From Oscillospiraceae bacterium (GTDB taxonomy: Bacteria > Bacillota > Clostridia > Oscillospirales > Ruminococcaceae), in NCBI GenBank assembly GCA_021201135.1, contig JAJQGT010000018.1:111844-175843 (forward strand): DNA of 64,000 bases. Direction: 5' to 3'. Position numbers and translations under genes: made by a program. The notes under the pieces are model-generated. The model saw only the letters and a list, made by a program, of their open reading frames with translations. It was not told the DNA's origin and made no database searches. This document shows, piece after piece, positions 51,155 through 61,096 of the stretch. Every line of letters begins with the position of its first letter. The first letter of the stretch is position 1.

Positions 51155-53735
51155 TCAATATCCCTCCTTCGTCAACATAATCTGAATAGTTATAGGTCTT
51201 TCCGTTTGCCGTGATTTCGCCGGTCGTGAGGTCTACGGTCGTCACATAACCGTTATCATAGGTTGTTGTGATTACCGAGCCGTCGGTTTCATATCCGGTG
51301 ATGACAGCGTCGGAAACAGGTGCTAAAATCTCACTTGCAAGCTCATACTCTGCGGCTGCTTGTTCGAGCCATCCCGCATAGTTTGCATAGTAGAGATTGA
51401 TATAGTCGGTGTCTTCTATCTCGGTAGTCTCTTCATAGATGAAGGTGTACTTGACATAAGAGCCGGAAGCTATAGCCTTAAGGAAGAGCTCCATTGAATC
51501 CGCTGAGCCGTTGATAGCCTCGGTGGAATAAGGAATGTAGCCGTGGAGCACAATCTGTACGAACGGAACGTCCTCATCGAAGATCTTGAACTGACTCGAC
51601 TGGAGCGTCAGGTTCTGGATAACGTCGACGTAGCTATAGAGGTAAGCGTTCGGAGCGTCGGCGATGATGCTGTCAACAACTCCCGCAACCGACTTGTAGT
51701 AATCGACGATGTACTGTGCCGTAACCTCGCGGTTGGTGCGGTTCTTGTTGGAGTAGTCGCCCCAGAGGGTGTTCGCATAAGAGCCGAGTCCCGCGCCGGG
51801 CAGGTCATACTTATCAAGGTTCTTTGTAACCTTGGTGGAAAGCTTCGAGATTGACCTCGGCGAGAGAAGTGCCGAAGCAACACCGTCGTTCGGTGTGCCG
51901 TAGGCTATGTTGTACTCATAGGGTCTTGCGTAGGACTTCGATACACGGTATGCCGTGTTGAAGAGTGTCCAGAAGCCGTTGCCGTTTGAGGAGAAGGTGT
52001 AATCGGTAATCGAACCGTAGAACTGAGCTCCGATGCTCTCGCAGTACTCGATAAGGTCCTCAAGGTCGCTCTTGCCGCCAAGGACTGACGCGACGCTGTC
52101 GGCTGTATCAAGCTTTCCTGTCATCGAGTCGGTCGTCCAGTCGTTATAGTTTACGACGAGCTGGTCAACTCCGAGCTCAACGAGTTCTTCGAGAATCTCT
52201 GCCGCCTGATCAAAGGTGGTAAAGGCGGTCTTGAGGTTTACGGGGATACCGAGGATTGACTTCGACTTGAGCGTTCCGCCATAGAACTCTACAAAGAGAG
52301 GAGCATAGTCGGATTCGGCCTTAGCTGTCAAGCCTTCCTCTTCGATGAGGTAGTCACGGTATACATCCGCAATTTCGGTGACGGTTACTTCTTCCTCTTC
52401 GGAAGTTACCCAGTAGTATCTGACTTCAAGAGTTTCAACCGCAATCGAACCGTCGCCCTTTTCAAACATGATGATTGAGCTTGAATCGCCCGACATGCTG
52501 TAGGTATCGGTGGAACGAAGGGTGAATGAGAAGTAGCAGTAGTTATATCCGCAGTTGTCGTCCGAGTTATAGGCGACTGCGGCGTTGGCAGATGCGAACG
52601 TGTCACCTTGGGTGGCGACCATTACAAGACCGTCACTTCCCTGAACCATAGCCATAACAGGCATTGTTACCTGCTCGACTTCGTCAGGCTGATTGTCCTT
52701 GACGTCTGCCGCGTCTCTTCCGTAAATGGTGGAGGAGTAGTTTGAATAGTTACCCTTGCCGTTGTTGAGGTTGATTATAGCACCCGAGCCGTCAGCGACG
52801 AGCATATATCCTTCGGCTTCGCTGTCTGCGGCACCGAAATAGGGGTTCATCGCAAGCTCTGTCAGGATGAGAACGTCGGAATCGGATTCCTGAGCATCCT
52901 CGCCGTCAACATATCCGGCTTTTTCCTTTATCTCGGATGTATTGATATAGCATCTGAGATATGTGTCTTCAAGTATGTAGTAGACCGGAACGGTTGCCTT
53001 TGCACTCGAGAAGGTGTAGGTAACCTTGACGCCGTTGTCTACAAGCTCAAACTCGGTGTCTTCCTTGTCGGTCGACTGTCTGTAGGAATAGATGTAAGCC
53101 GAAACGATAAGGTCTGTTGCGTTGCCGTATCTTACGGCGATATTCGAAAGACGGTTTTCCTGAAGTGAGGACTTGGTGGTGGCGTCGTCCAGAAGGGCAT
53201 TAACGCAGTTCGTCCACCATACCTTGCCGGAAGCCTTGACGTAAACGCCGATTCGCTCGTAATCTCTGTCGAGATACATGATGGCTTCGTCGTTCTCGGC
53301 GACTACTTCACAGCGGGCAATTTCTTCCTCGTCGGTGACGTAGGCGACGGTCTCTTCTTCCTCTTCCTCTTCTTCAGAGTCAGAATCAGCATCAGCATCT
53401 TCGGATTCATCATCTTCGGTATCTGTGCCTTCGACTAAATCTTCGGAGGTTTCTTCGTCGGAGGAATCTTCGTTGGATGTTTCTGCTTCCGCTTCTTCAT
53501 CCTCAGTCTCCTCGGCTATTTCATCTTCCGACGCATCGACTAATTCGTCCGTGACTTCAAGCTCTTCGAAGTCGTTCTCGGGCTCACTCCCATCGACGAC
53601 CTCTTCGCTTACTGCCGTTGCTTCTTCTTCCTCATCCTCCGCAACCGCCGTAAAGACGGTCATCGACATGAGCATTGTGATTACAAGCAGTCCGGCGATT
53701 AATCTGAGAAATTTTTTCTTCATATTTGCACTCAC
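51147..53735 (-). CDS. DUF5696-like secreted putative glycoside hydrolase
   Basis: 862 residues. Signal peptide (about 1-32, no lipobox), a very acidic Glu/Asp/Ser linker (about 33-130), a beta-sandwich (about 135-430: EIARCEVVAENDEAIMYLDRDYERIGVYVKASGKVWWTN), then a TIM-barrel-like part: PLFVEFYGGTLKSKSILGIPVNLKTAFTTFDQAAEILEELVELGVDQLVVNYNDWTTD and later DLEDLIEYCESIGAQFYGSITDYTFSSNG. This looks like the DUF5696 family, which I know only as found with sugar ABC permeases; a glycosidase role is inferred from the fold. Catalytic residues not identified. Confidence 0.72.
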   Translation of the reverse strand: MSANMKKKFLRLIAGLLVITMLMSMTVFTAVAEDEEEEATAVSEEVVDGSEPENDFEELEVTDELVDASEDEIAEETEDEEAEAETSNEDSSDEETSEDLVEGTDTEDDESEDADADSDSEEEEEEEETVAYVTDEEEIARCEVVAENDEAIMYLDRDYERIGVYVKASGKVWWTNCVNALLDDATTKSSLQENRLSNIAVRYGNATDLIVSAYIYSYRQSTDKEDTEFELVDNGVKVTYTFSSAKATVPVYYILEDTYLRCYINTSEIKEKAGYVDGEDAQESDSDVLILTELAMNPYFGAADSEAEGYMLVADGSGAIINLNNGKGNYSNYSSTIYGRDAADVKDNQPDEVEQVTMPVMAMVQGSDGLVMVATQGDTFASANAAVAYNSDDNCGYNYCYFSFTLRSTDTYSMSGDSSSIIMFEKGDGSIAVETLEVRYYWVTSEEEEVTVTEIADVYRDYLIEEEGLTAKAESDYAPLFVEFYGGTLKSKSILGIPVNLKTAFTTFDQAAEILEELVELGVDQLVVNYNDWTTDSMTGKLDTADSVASVLGGKSDLEDLIEYCESIGAQFYGSITDYTFSSNGNGFWTLFNTAYRVSKSYARPYEYNIAYGTPNDGVASALLSPRSISKLSTKVTKNLDKYDLPGAGLGSYANTLWGDYSNKNRTNREVTAQYIVDYYKSVAGVVDSIIADAPNAYLYSYVDVIQNLTLQSSQFKIFDEDVPFVQIVLHGYIPYSTEAINGSADSMELFLKAIASGSYVKYTFIYEETTEIEDTDYINLYYANYAGWLEQAAAEYELASEILAPVSDAVITGYETDGSVITTTYDNGYVTTVDLTTGEITANGKTYNYSDYVDEGGILNG

Positions 53736-53744
53736 CTTTCCGCT

Positions 53745-54380
53745 TTAACTTCTCACTCTATACATTATCTCAGTATAGATGGTGTAGAAGAAGACGTATA
53801 CCTGCTGGAAGAGCGACAGGATCAGTACGAACATGCAAAGGATAAGTATCATACCGACAACTGTCAGAGCTATGCAGACGAATGTTTTTGTGTAGGAATA
53901 CTGGTGGCACGCTTTCATGCCGGTTACTATCAGAACCGCAGTCCAGATAAGACCAACGTAGTAGATTGCACTCGACCAGATTGATTCATCAAGAGTGAGG
54001 GCATAGGTCATAATCGTGGAGATAACCGTGCAGACGATGTAAGGAACAAGTGCATAAGCCGAATAGATTGCGATTCTGCGCATGTTGCCTTCGCCATCAA
54101 GGAGCGTACAGAACGACCAGTTGGCCACTACCCACGCCAGATAGATGATAACGCTCTGGGTGATAATCGGAACGATATTGAATACGTCCGAGTATGCCGC
54201 CATGTTGAATGCGAAACCGCCCATTCGCGCTTTGACTACCTGAGCCACGAGGAGAAGGAACACGATGACTATTGCGATGGGCATGGAGCCTTGCTTCTTC
54301 CATCTCATGTCCTCATAGCCTTCTATGGGGTGGAAAATGACGTGCTTCAGCCACTGAATCGGCGTCATATCATAGACCAT
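53745..54380 (-). CDS. YIP1-family membrane protein
   Basis: 211 residues, five membrane helices. MTPIQWLKHVIFHPIEGYEDMRWKKQGSMPIAI at the front and IAIYSAYALVPYIVCTVISTIMTYALTLDESIW in the middle are Yip1-like. Bacterial members sit beside DUF5696 and NHL genes; the function is unknown. Its start overlaps the end of the NHL protein gene by 11 bases. Confidence 0.8.
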   Translation of the reverse strand: MVYDMTPIQWLKHVIFHPIEGYEDMRWKKQGSMPIAIVIVFLLLVAQVVKARMGGFAFNMAAYSDVFNIVPIITQSVIIYLAWVVANWSFCTLLDGEGNMRRIAIYSAYALVPYIVCTVISTIMTYALTLDESIWSSAIYYVGLIWTAVLIVTGMKACHQYSYTKTFVCIALTVVGMILILCMFVLILSLFQQVYVFFYTIYTEIMYRVRS

Positions 54381-56043
54381 TTACTGCTCCTCCCTTCTTG
54401 TTTTTTGTAAAGAGTCCTGCGATTTTATTCGCAAGTGTTTTTATTCCCTTTCCTATGAGTCGGAACAGTCTCCGCCAGAGGTGATCGGGAATCTTGCCTC
54501 TCTTCTGGAGCATTCTCACAACGATGTAGAGAACAATCAGAACCGCAATTACTATAACTGCCGCAGTGAAGTTGTTTCTCATGAGGTCCTTACGATAATA
54601 CTTGAACGCTTTGTCGTAGTCTTCATCGTCATAACCTGCCTTGAGGTACTTCATGGCTTCCTCATACTCATCCTGATTGAGGAGAGCCTTGCCTATAGCA
54701 ACGTAAGCCATGTTGTAGTTACCGTCGCGCTTGAGGATGTCCTGCCAGAGCTCGAGGGATTCTTCGTAAAGTCCTTCGTTATACATCTCGGCGGCTTCGT
54801 GAACATAGGTGCCGAAGAGTGTTTCCGAGAAGACCGTGATGTCGTTGTTACGACCATCGAGGATGTAAATCTTGTCGCCATAGGACTCGATTGCGTTCGG
54901 GTTGTCAAATCCGCCGTTCTGGTCTTCCTGATCGCATCCGAAGATGAACAGGAGGTTGAACTCACGGTCATACTGGAAGATACGACCCGAGGTGTAGTCG
55001 AGGATGTTGACGATTCCGTTGTCACCGATTGAGATGTCGGTCAGTCGGGTCGAATAGGTCGTGCCCGAGTAGGTTACCGACGTCTGGTCGCCGAATACGA
55101 TTGAGGCGCCGTTCTCGGTTCTCGAGATGATGTTCGAGCCCGCCGGGTTCAGCTTCTTTACAGCGTCCGTAGTGGTGTTCGCCGCTTCGGTTACGGTGTA
55201 GATGAAGCCCTGATCGTCGATATCGAAGTTTGCATACTCAACAGGAGTAGCCTTTGTAAGTGTTGCCGACTGGGATTCGGTTGCAATCCTTCTCCACATC
55301 TTGTTGATTACGACTGTCGCCGTAACCTCAACCTTGTTCGCGCCGAAGTAGCCGAGGAAGGTTCCGGATGCGGAGTACATGATAGCACCCTTGTTTACTG
55401 CGGGGCAGATAACATAGACGTTCTTCGCCGCATCGACGAGCACCTTCGTGCAGTAGAATGAAACTGAATCGTAAAGCTCGGAATCAGGTCTTGTGTACTC
55501 GGTGATGATTTCGCAATCCTGATTGCACTTTATAACTCTCTGGTTATCTCTGTCGGCGATGTACATGATGTCGTCCTCGTCGACGTAGATACCATAGGGG
55601 CTCTTGAGGGTGTTGACAATCTGTTGCTCGGTTGTTCCGTCTTCAAGGGTTACTTCGGTCATAACGGTGCTTCCCGTGAAGGTCTTGTAGCAAGCAAGAA
55701 GATTGAACTCAAGGTCTGTCTTGATTATACGGTTGTTGCCGGTGTCAACTATGTACCATTCCTCATTTGCGGAAAGGAAGAAGTCCTTGGCATCCGACAG
55801 AGTAGCCGGTTCATCTTCACTGATGAAGAACTCGCTGTCGGGGTCGGAAAGCTGGTCAAGTCCTATATCAGCACCGGTTATCGTGTCCGTGACCTGATAA
55901 CCGTTCTGAGAGGGGACAGCCTCTTTCCACGCGTTGTAGTTATAGGATGTGTACGGGTCGTCGGCGAATGCCGTCACAGCCATCGTGACCGTGAGCATTG
56001 CCGCGAGCATTATACACAACGCTTTTTTGATGTTTAATGTCAC
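54370..56043 (-). CDS. NHL-repeat/TPR protein with C-terminal membrane anchor
   Basis: 557 residues. Signal peptide (about 1-27, no lipobox). An NHL-like beta-propeller (about 70-425: NEEWYIVDTGNNRIIKTDLEFNLL, SPYGIYVDEDDIMYIADRDNQRVIKCN, DYTSGRIFQYDREFNLLFIFG) is followed by a TPR pair (about 430-495: AAEMYNEGLYEESLELWQDILKRDGNYNMAYVAIGKALLNQDEYEEAMKYLKAGYDDED). One membrane helix (about 505-525) and a basic cytoplasmic tail (KRGKIPDHLWRRLF...KNKKGG) complete it. The propeller and TPR lie outside and look like a docking platform. No enzyme motif seen. Confidence 0.8.
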   Translation of the reverse strand: MTLNIKKALCIMLAAMLTVTMAVTAFADDPYTSYNYNAWKEAVPSQNGYQVTDTITGADIGLDQLSDPDSEFFISEDEPATLSDAKDFFLSANEEWYIVDTGNNRIIKTDLEFNLLACYKTFTGSTVMTEVTLEDGTTEQQIVNTLKSPYGIYVDEDDIMYIADRDNQRVIKCNQDCEIITEYTRPDSELYDSVSFYCTKVLVDAAKNVYVICPAVNKGAIMYSASGTFLGYFGANKVEVTATVVINKMWRRIATESQSATLTKATPVEYANFDIDDQGFIYTVTEAANTTTDAVKKLNPAGSNIISRTENGASIVFGDQTSVTYSGTTYSTRLTDISIGDNGIVNILDYTSGRIFQYDREFNLLFIFGCDQEDQNGGFDNPNAIESYGDKIYILDGRNNDITVFSETLFGTYVHEAAEMYNEGLYEESLELWQDILKRDGNYNMAYVAIGKALLNQDEYEEAMKYLKAGYDDEDYDKAFKYYRKDLMRNNFTAAVIVIAVLIVLYIVVRMLQKRGKIPDHLWRRLFRLIGKGIKTLANKIAGLFTKNKKGGAVNGL

Positions 56044-56088
56044 AGCTTATCACCTGTCTCCTTTTCTATATAGTGTAACCCATAAGGG

Positions 56089-57054
56089 TTAGTCCTTCAT
56101 ACCTGAGCTCGCCATGGTTTCCATAACGTTGCTCTGTGCTACAAGGAAGATGATAAGCGGAGGGAGCATGAGCACTACAGCCGAAGCGTAGATGATGCCC
56201 TGACGCGAGATACCTGAAGCTGCCAACTGGTTCATGATTGTCGGAAGAGTCTTCAACTGCTCCTCGTAAACGAGTGAACCGCCCTGAATGTTCCATGCAC
56301 CCTGGAATACATAGATTATAAGGGTTGCGATTGCGGGCTTCTGGTTCGGGACTATTACCTGCCAGCAGATGCGGAAGTGACCCGCACCGTCAACCTTGGC
56401 GGCGTCGATAATCGAGTCGTTGATGGTTGACATACTCTGACGCATGAGGTAAAGACCCATTGATGTTGCGATGTTCGGAAGAATCAATGCCCAGTAGGTA
56501 TTGATAAGTCCCAATGCCGCGATGACTATGTACTGCATAATCCATGTCGCTGTCGAGGAGAAGAGAAGTGCATTTACAACGATTGAGTTGAGAGCACCGT
56601 ATCCCGGGAATTTGCACTTTGAAAGTGCATACGCCGCACAGCAAACTACGAAAACGTGGATTACGGAGATAACAACCGTGATGAAGACGGAGTTGAAAAT
56701 GTATCTCGAGAACGGAACCCAGAGGTTACCTGCAACCTTGAAGAGGTTTGAGAAGTTCTCCATCGTCGGGTTGATTACATAAAGTCTCGGCGGGAATATG
56801 AAGAGCTCACTGATAGGCTTCAAAGACTGGATAATTGAGTAGTAAAGCGGGAATATCATGAACAATCCGAGGAGTGCAAGTAAGATGAAGATTACTATGT
56901 CTCCGCCGAGGGAGCCGTTGATGTGCTTGCCCTTTGACTTCTTGACATGGACGGTCTCGATTTTTATCTTCGACTGTCTCTTCCTGAGCTTCGCTAACTC
57001 TTTTTCCTGCTTTTTCGCGAGCTTTTCTTGATTTTCTCTGATATCAGATGCCAT
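56089..57054 (-). CDS. MalG-type carbohydrate ABC transporter permease, first pair
   Basis: 321 residues. Basic N-terminal cytoplasmic extension (about 1-45: ENQEKLAKKQEKELAKLRKRQSKIKIETVHVKKSKGKH), six helices, EAA loop SIIDAAKVDGAGHFRICWQVIVPNQKPA. The helix after the EAA loop and AWNIQGGSLVYEEQLKTLPTIMNQLAASG in the last external part resemble YtcP/LplC-type permeases of oligosaccharide transporters. Partner of the MalF-type gene directly upstream. Confidence 0.88.
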   Translation of the reverse strand: MASDIRENQEKLAKKQEKELAKLRKRQSKIKIETVHVKKSKGKHINGSLGGDIVIFILLALLGLFMIFPLYYSIIQSLKPISELFIFPPRLYVINPTMENFSNLFKVAGNLWVPFSRYIFNSVFITVVISVIHVFVVCCAAYALSKCKFPGYGALNSIVVNALLFSSTATWIMQYIVIAALGLINTYWALILPNIATSMGLYLMRQSMSTINDSIIDAAKVDGAGHFRICWQVIVPNQKPAIATLIIYVFQGAWNIQGGSLVYEEQLKTLPTIMNQLAASGISRQGIIYASAVVLMLPPLIIFLVAQSNVMETMASSGMKD

Positions 57055-57068
57055 ACATTTCCACCCCC

Positions 57069-58022
57069 TTAATCATCAGTATACCGGCTCAGAATCTTGC
57101 GTATGAAGTAATTTACTATGAGCATCGCCGCGAAGAGTACCAAGCATATCGCACTTGAGTAGCCCATCTCGTAACGAATCGTACCATAGTCCTGAGCGTG
57201 GTTCATGACTGTGTGAACTGCGTAGTCGGTCGAAGGAAGTCCGCAGAGCGTTGAACCTACGGTACCGCAGGTGAAAGCTCCGGAAATCGCCAGAACCGCC
57301 GCGAACAGAAGCGAGGGTCCCATCGCGGGAATCGTGATGGTGAAGAGCTCCTGGAATCTGTTCTGAATGCCTTCGATTGCGCCCGCTTCATAGAGCGAGT
57401 TGTCGATATTCTGGAAGCCGGCTCGGAGGGCAAGGAAGCCTGCACCCATCGACGACCAGAGCTGGACGACGATTACAACCCCCATCATATAGCTCGTGTC
57501 CGTCAGCCATTGTATGGCGTTGTTGATAATTCCCAAGTCCATGAGAACCGAGTTGAGGTATCCATAGGAGTCACCTGAGAAGATGAGCTGCCAGATAACG
57601 TATGCCGACGGTGTCATTGACGGAGCGTAGAATACGAAGGTGAAGAATACCTTGAAGAACGGGTTCATTTCGTTGATGAGCCATGCAAGAAGGAAGCTCA
57701 GAACGTAGGAGAACGGACCTGTGAATACTGCGAATATGAGTGTATTCTTGATAGCTGTCATGAATACATCGTCGTTTACAAACAGCGAGTAGAAATTCTG
57801 GAGTCCGACATACCTTGGTGCCTGTACGAGGTTGAAGTTCGTAAGACCCAGAGGAAGCGTCATGATAACCGGAATCAGCGTGAAGATGGTGAACAGCAGG
57901 AAGAACGGAAGCATCATCAGATATACAGTTTTATTCTGCTTGATGAGATGCCAGGTATAGGCGGCTTTGCTCTCTGTGTTTATCGGCTTTACGGCTGTTT
58001 GCTCTTTTTTAGCCTTTGCCAT
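57069..58022 (-). CDS. MalF-type sugar ABC transporter permease, first pair
   Basis: 317 residues. Short Lys-rich N-terminus, six helices, EAA loop SLYEAGAIEGIQNRFQELFTITIPAMGPS. LTNFNLVQAPRYVGLQNFYSLFVNDDVF before helix 2 is the usual MalF/UgpA segment. It follows the large solute-binding protein gene by 17 bases, so the two form the import core together with the MalG-type subunit. Confidence 0.9.
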   Translation of the reverse strand: MAKAKKEQTAVKPINTESKAAYTWHLIKQNKTVYLMMLPFFLLFTIFTLIPVIMTLPLGLTNFNLVQAPRYVGLQNFYSLFVNDDVFMTAIKNTLIFAVFTGPFSYVLSFLLAWLINEMNPFFKVFFTFVFYAPSMTPSAYVIWQLIFSGDSYGYLNSVLMDLGIINNAIQWLTDTSYMMGVVIVVQLWSSMGAGFLALRAGFQNIDNSLYEAGAIEGIQNRFQELFTITIPAMGPSLLFAAVLAISGAFTCGTVGSTLCGLPSTDYAVHTVMNHAQDYGTIRYEMGYSSAICLVLFAAMLIVNYFIRKILSRYTDD

Positions 58023-58039
58023 GAAACTTACCCCCTCCT

Positions 58040-61003
58040 TTATTCAAGTGTCGAGATGTCAATTCCCAACTCTTCGTACTTTCTCGTGATTTCATCGTTG
58101 ATATCTCTGTTGTACCAGAGCAACGTGTCTCTCGGGTTAGCGTAGTTGTTGACGACTTCTCTGAATGCGTTTGTTATGTTACGGGTAACGATGTATGTTG
58201 CCGGGATAAGGCTAATCTCGGTTGTGTAATTCATCTGCTCGAGAATCAGCTCATACTCTGACTTCGACCATGAGAGCTGTGTCAGAGCTTCCTGGTTTGC
58301 GGTGTCGAAACGTCCGAGAGGACCTAAGAGGGCTTCGAGTGAACGTCCGTACTGAGCCTGAATGTCGGCTTCGGTGAACCACTTGATGAGCTCCCAAGCG
58401 TCTTCTCTCTGTTCCTGAGAAAGCTTCGAGAAGATTACGGCGCCGGTTGTTGTCGAAGTGGTTGCGTGGTTGATTGTTCCGTCTTCCTGAACGGTTCCGG
58501 GTACCAGAGCGAAGTCCCAAAGACCTCTGATTTCGGGCGCCGCGGTGTAAACCTGATTATAGAAGGTGTAGCCGGTGATGATTATCGGATACTCACCTGT
58601 ACGGAATCTTGAGAACTGGTCGAAGGTCTGCTCGAAGGAGTAGAGAGTATAGAACTCTGTCCATGTTTCGAAGCACTCAACCGCCGTGATATCGTCGAAT
58701 ATTGTTGCGGTCTTGGAAGTGTTGTAGTAATCCATTCCGCTCTGAACCATGAACGTTGCATATGCGTCGAAGTTGAAGCCGACGTTCATGTAGCTACGCT
58801 GGATAGTCGGGAGCATGTCGATAAGTTCGTCCCATGTCTCCGGCGGCTCGTCGAATCCGAACGATTCGAGTACGTCGGTTCTATAGAACATCATAGAGAA
58901 GGTCTGTGAAATCGGGAGTCCGAAGACCTCGTCGCCGTATGTATAAAGCGTCATGATGTTGTCGGAGAATCTTTCGATTACCTCCTCGTAGTCGTCAAAC
59001 TGTGAAACGTCCACAAGACAGTCACGGATGGCGAGCTGGAGCGGCAGGTCGCCGCTTACGAAGAGCGCGACGTCAGGTCCCTTTCCTGCAAGCGTTGCCT
59101 CGATGATACCGCCCTGAACAAGGCTTACATTTACTGCAATGCCGGTCTCCTCAACGAAGTAGGAGTCGATAAGTTCCTTGACGATCTGAGCCTGGTCACG
59201 TCCGAGGGAAACCCAGACCTCGAGGGCATCTTCGCCGCCGTCGGAAAGGTTGTTATAGTCTTCGAAGAAGGAAGCTATGAACTGATCCCAGCTGAACTGG
59301 AGCGACTTGAAGAAGCTTTCATCGGTGGATGTGAACTCTATGTCGGCTGAGGTGATTTCGATGAAGTCAACCTCGAGGTACTGACTGCGGTAGTCGGTCA
59401 TCCACTGAGAAAGTGCGGTGACGTCGTCCTTGAACTGACTGAGCTTTGCGGGGATGTCGTCCGGACGGTCAATCATCTTGTCAAGGAGCTGAGCCATTGT
59501 TTCGAGTGAAACGGCTTCTGTTCCGGAGGTTCCGGCGATTTCCTCAATCTTCAGCTTGAGAGCTCTGAGCTCGTCGGCATAGGTCTGGAAATCAGTAAGA
59601 AGATCGGGAATCTGCTTGTGAACCATATAATCGGTGTACTCATCGGGGTCGGAGCCCGTAATCATGAGTATCTGTCTGTAGTAGCTGTTGAGCTCATAGA
59701 CGAGGTCGTCGAGTTCACGCATGATTTCGCCGATTTCGCCCGGGACAGCTTCGAGGGTGATGGTGTGCTCGCCCGCTTCAAGATAGAAGTAAAGGGTGTT
59801 GCCGTCTTCATCTGTCGGAGTTGTTACAGACCAACTGTTGGAGTAGTAGAACTTGACAGCCTCAGCCTCTTCGCAGGGAACCTCGCCGTCTATATAAATA
59901 GTACGGTTGGAGAAGAGTCCTCTCATTTCATCCTGAATGGCGCGGATGCCAATCTTGACCCAGCCGGCTTCCTCCATTGTGAACGTCCATGTAACGCTCA
60001 TTCCGGAATCCTTCCAGGTCTCCGAGCCGATGGTGTTGTAAACCTGCTTGGAAGAAGCGGCGGGAGAAGTGAGGTAGGTGGAACGGTCCTGAGTAGGATA
60101 AATGGTTATATCCGAGGTGCTGGTGCAATCTTCACCTTCAAGAAGGATGTAGATGCCGGTTGACTCGGAAGCTACGGACTCGTCGGTGGTGACGGTGTCG
60201 GTCTCGGTAAGAGAAACCGCATCCTCTTCATTGCAAATCTTGAGATAAGCTATTGCAAATCTTGCCTTGTCCGAGTTGATTGTTATTGTGTGCTCGCCTT
60301 CGGTGAAGTAGAACTCGAGCGGGTCGTTATAAAGACCGTCGGTGTCTTCAAAGAAGGTTGTCTGCCATGCGAGGGACTCCTCGAGGGTAGGTCTTACCTG
60401 GTTGCCGCTGATATCTGTTCTGAAGCTGCGGTTGCCATCCTCGTCATACTCATAGGAGCTCTCGGAGATAGCCCAGACCTTGCTCAAAAGAATTCTCTCT
60501 GCGGTCGAATACGGAAGCTCGCCGTCGATATAGAGGGCAAGCTCGATGTCGTTGGCGGTGCTTGCAAGAGCATAGTACATAATCTCTATGTTATAGATGC
60601 CCGCTTCCTCAACGGTAAACGTATACTCAACATACGCTTCCTCTTCCGGGAGAACCAGAGCCTCAACATCTTCGATTGTATCGACATATGCCCCCGTCTC
60701 ATCGCTGACGTAGGAGTAGTCGGCGCCGGCGATTTCAATCTCGTCGTCCGGTCTCGGGTCGTCTGCGTGGCTGTCATAGAATGTCGAGTAGCTGTTGGCT
60801 CTCGAAGCATCGTCAATGGCTTGTGCGGATGTTTCGGCGACGGAAGTCGTAGAGGTCGACGTTTCTTCCTCTTCGGAAGTGTCGCTGTCCGCATAAACCG
60901 TGCCGACAAACGGCACCATCATCGCAAGCGCAAGCACGAGCGACAACGAACGCATAAACAGTCTATTCCCGAACTTATTGTCCCCGAACAGTTTGTTTTT
61001 CAC
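58040..61003 (-). CDS. Large extracellular solute-binding protein with two CBM-like modules
   Basis: 987 residues from the GTG at 61003 (AAAGGTGG 8 bases upstream), about twice the usual size. Signal peptide ending TVYADSD near residue 40, without lipobox. Two beta-sandwich, carbohydrate-binding-like modules (about 95-260 and 290-430; each with YIDGE and GEHTITI/GEHTITL). A helical insert follows (about 430-560: LTDFQTYADELRALKLKIEEIAG), then a family 1 binding-protein fold (about 590-960: LEVWVSLGRDQAQIVKELIDSYF, PETWDELIDMLPTIQRSY). Probably binds a polysaccharide fragment, possibly on the cell surface. Only the binding-protein fold is firmly assigned. Confidence 0.83.
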   Translation of the reverse strand: MKNKLFGDNKFGNRLFMRSLSLVLALAMMVPFVGTVYADSDTSEEEETSTSTTSVAETSAQAIDDASRANSYSTFYDSHADDPRPDDEIEIAGADYSYVSDETGAYVDTIEDVEALVLPEEEAYVEYTFTVEEAGIYNIEIMYYALASTANDIELALYIDGELPYSTAERILLSKVWAISESSYEYDEDGNRSFRTDISGNQVRPTLEESLAWQTTFFEDTDGLYNDPLEFYFTEGEHTITINSDKARFAIAYLKICNEEDAVSLTETDTVTTDESVASESTGIYILLEGEDCTSTSDITIYPTQDRSTYLTSPAASSKQVYNTIGSETWKDSGMSVTWTFTMEEAGWVKIGIRAIQDEMRGLFSNRTIYIDGEVPCEEAEAVKFYYSNSWSVTTPTDEDGNTLYFYLEAGEHTITLEAVPGEIGEIMRELDDLVYELNSYYRQILMITGSDPDEYTDYMVHKQIPDLLTDFQTYADELRALKLKIEEIAGTSGTEAVSLETMAQLLDKMIDRPDDIPAKLSQFKDDVTALSQWMTDYRSQYLEVDFIEITSADIEFTSTDESFFKSLQFSWDQFIASFFEDYNNLSDGGEDALEVWVSLGRDQAQIVKELIDSYFVEETGIAVNVSLVQGGIIEATLAGKGPDVALFVSGDLPLQLAIRDCLVDVSQFDDYEEVIERFSDNIMTLYTYGDEVFGLPISQTFSMMFYRTDVLESFGFDEPPETWDELIDMLPTIQRSYMNVGFNFDAYATFMVQSGMDYYNTSKTATIFDDITAVECFETWTEFYTLYSFEQTFDQFSRFRTGEYPIIITGYTFYNQVYTAAPEIRGLWDFALVPGTVQEDGTINHATTSTTTGAVIFSKLSQEQREDAWELIKWFTEADIQAQYGRSLEALLGPLGRFDTANQEALTQLSWSKSEYELILEQMNYTTEISLIPATYIVTRNITNAFREVVNNYANPRDTLLWYNRDINDEITRKYEELGIDISTLE

Positions 61004-61034
61004 TGTGGTATCCACCTTTCTTCTAAATTGCTCC

Positions 61035-61060
61035 GACCGGTTCGTGTACATTTTCCGGTC
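61035..61060. repeat. Inverted repeat between ATPase and solute-binding protein genes
   Basis: GACCGG / CCGGTC with a 14-base centre, just upstream of the GTG start region of the large solute-binding protein gene. The 93-base gap has no clear promoter. Confidence 0.45.
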
Positions 61061-61096
61061 AGATGCTTATATTCTTCCTTACAGGTTATAAAAAGT

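Noticed and set aside
53425..53748. Ser-rich frame on the plus strand
   Set aside because: Mirror of the Glu/Asp-rich linker of the DUF5696-like protein.
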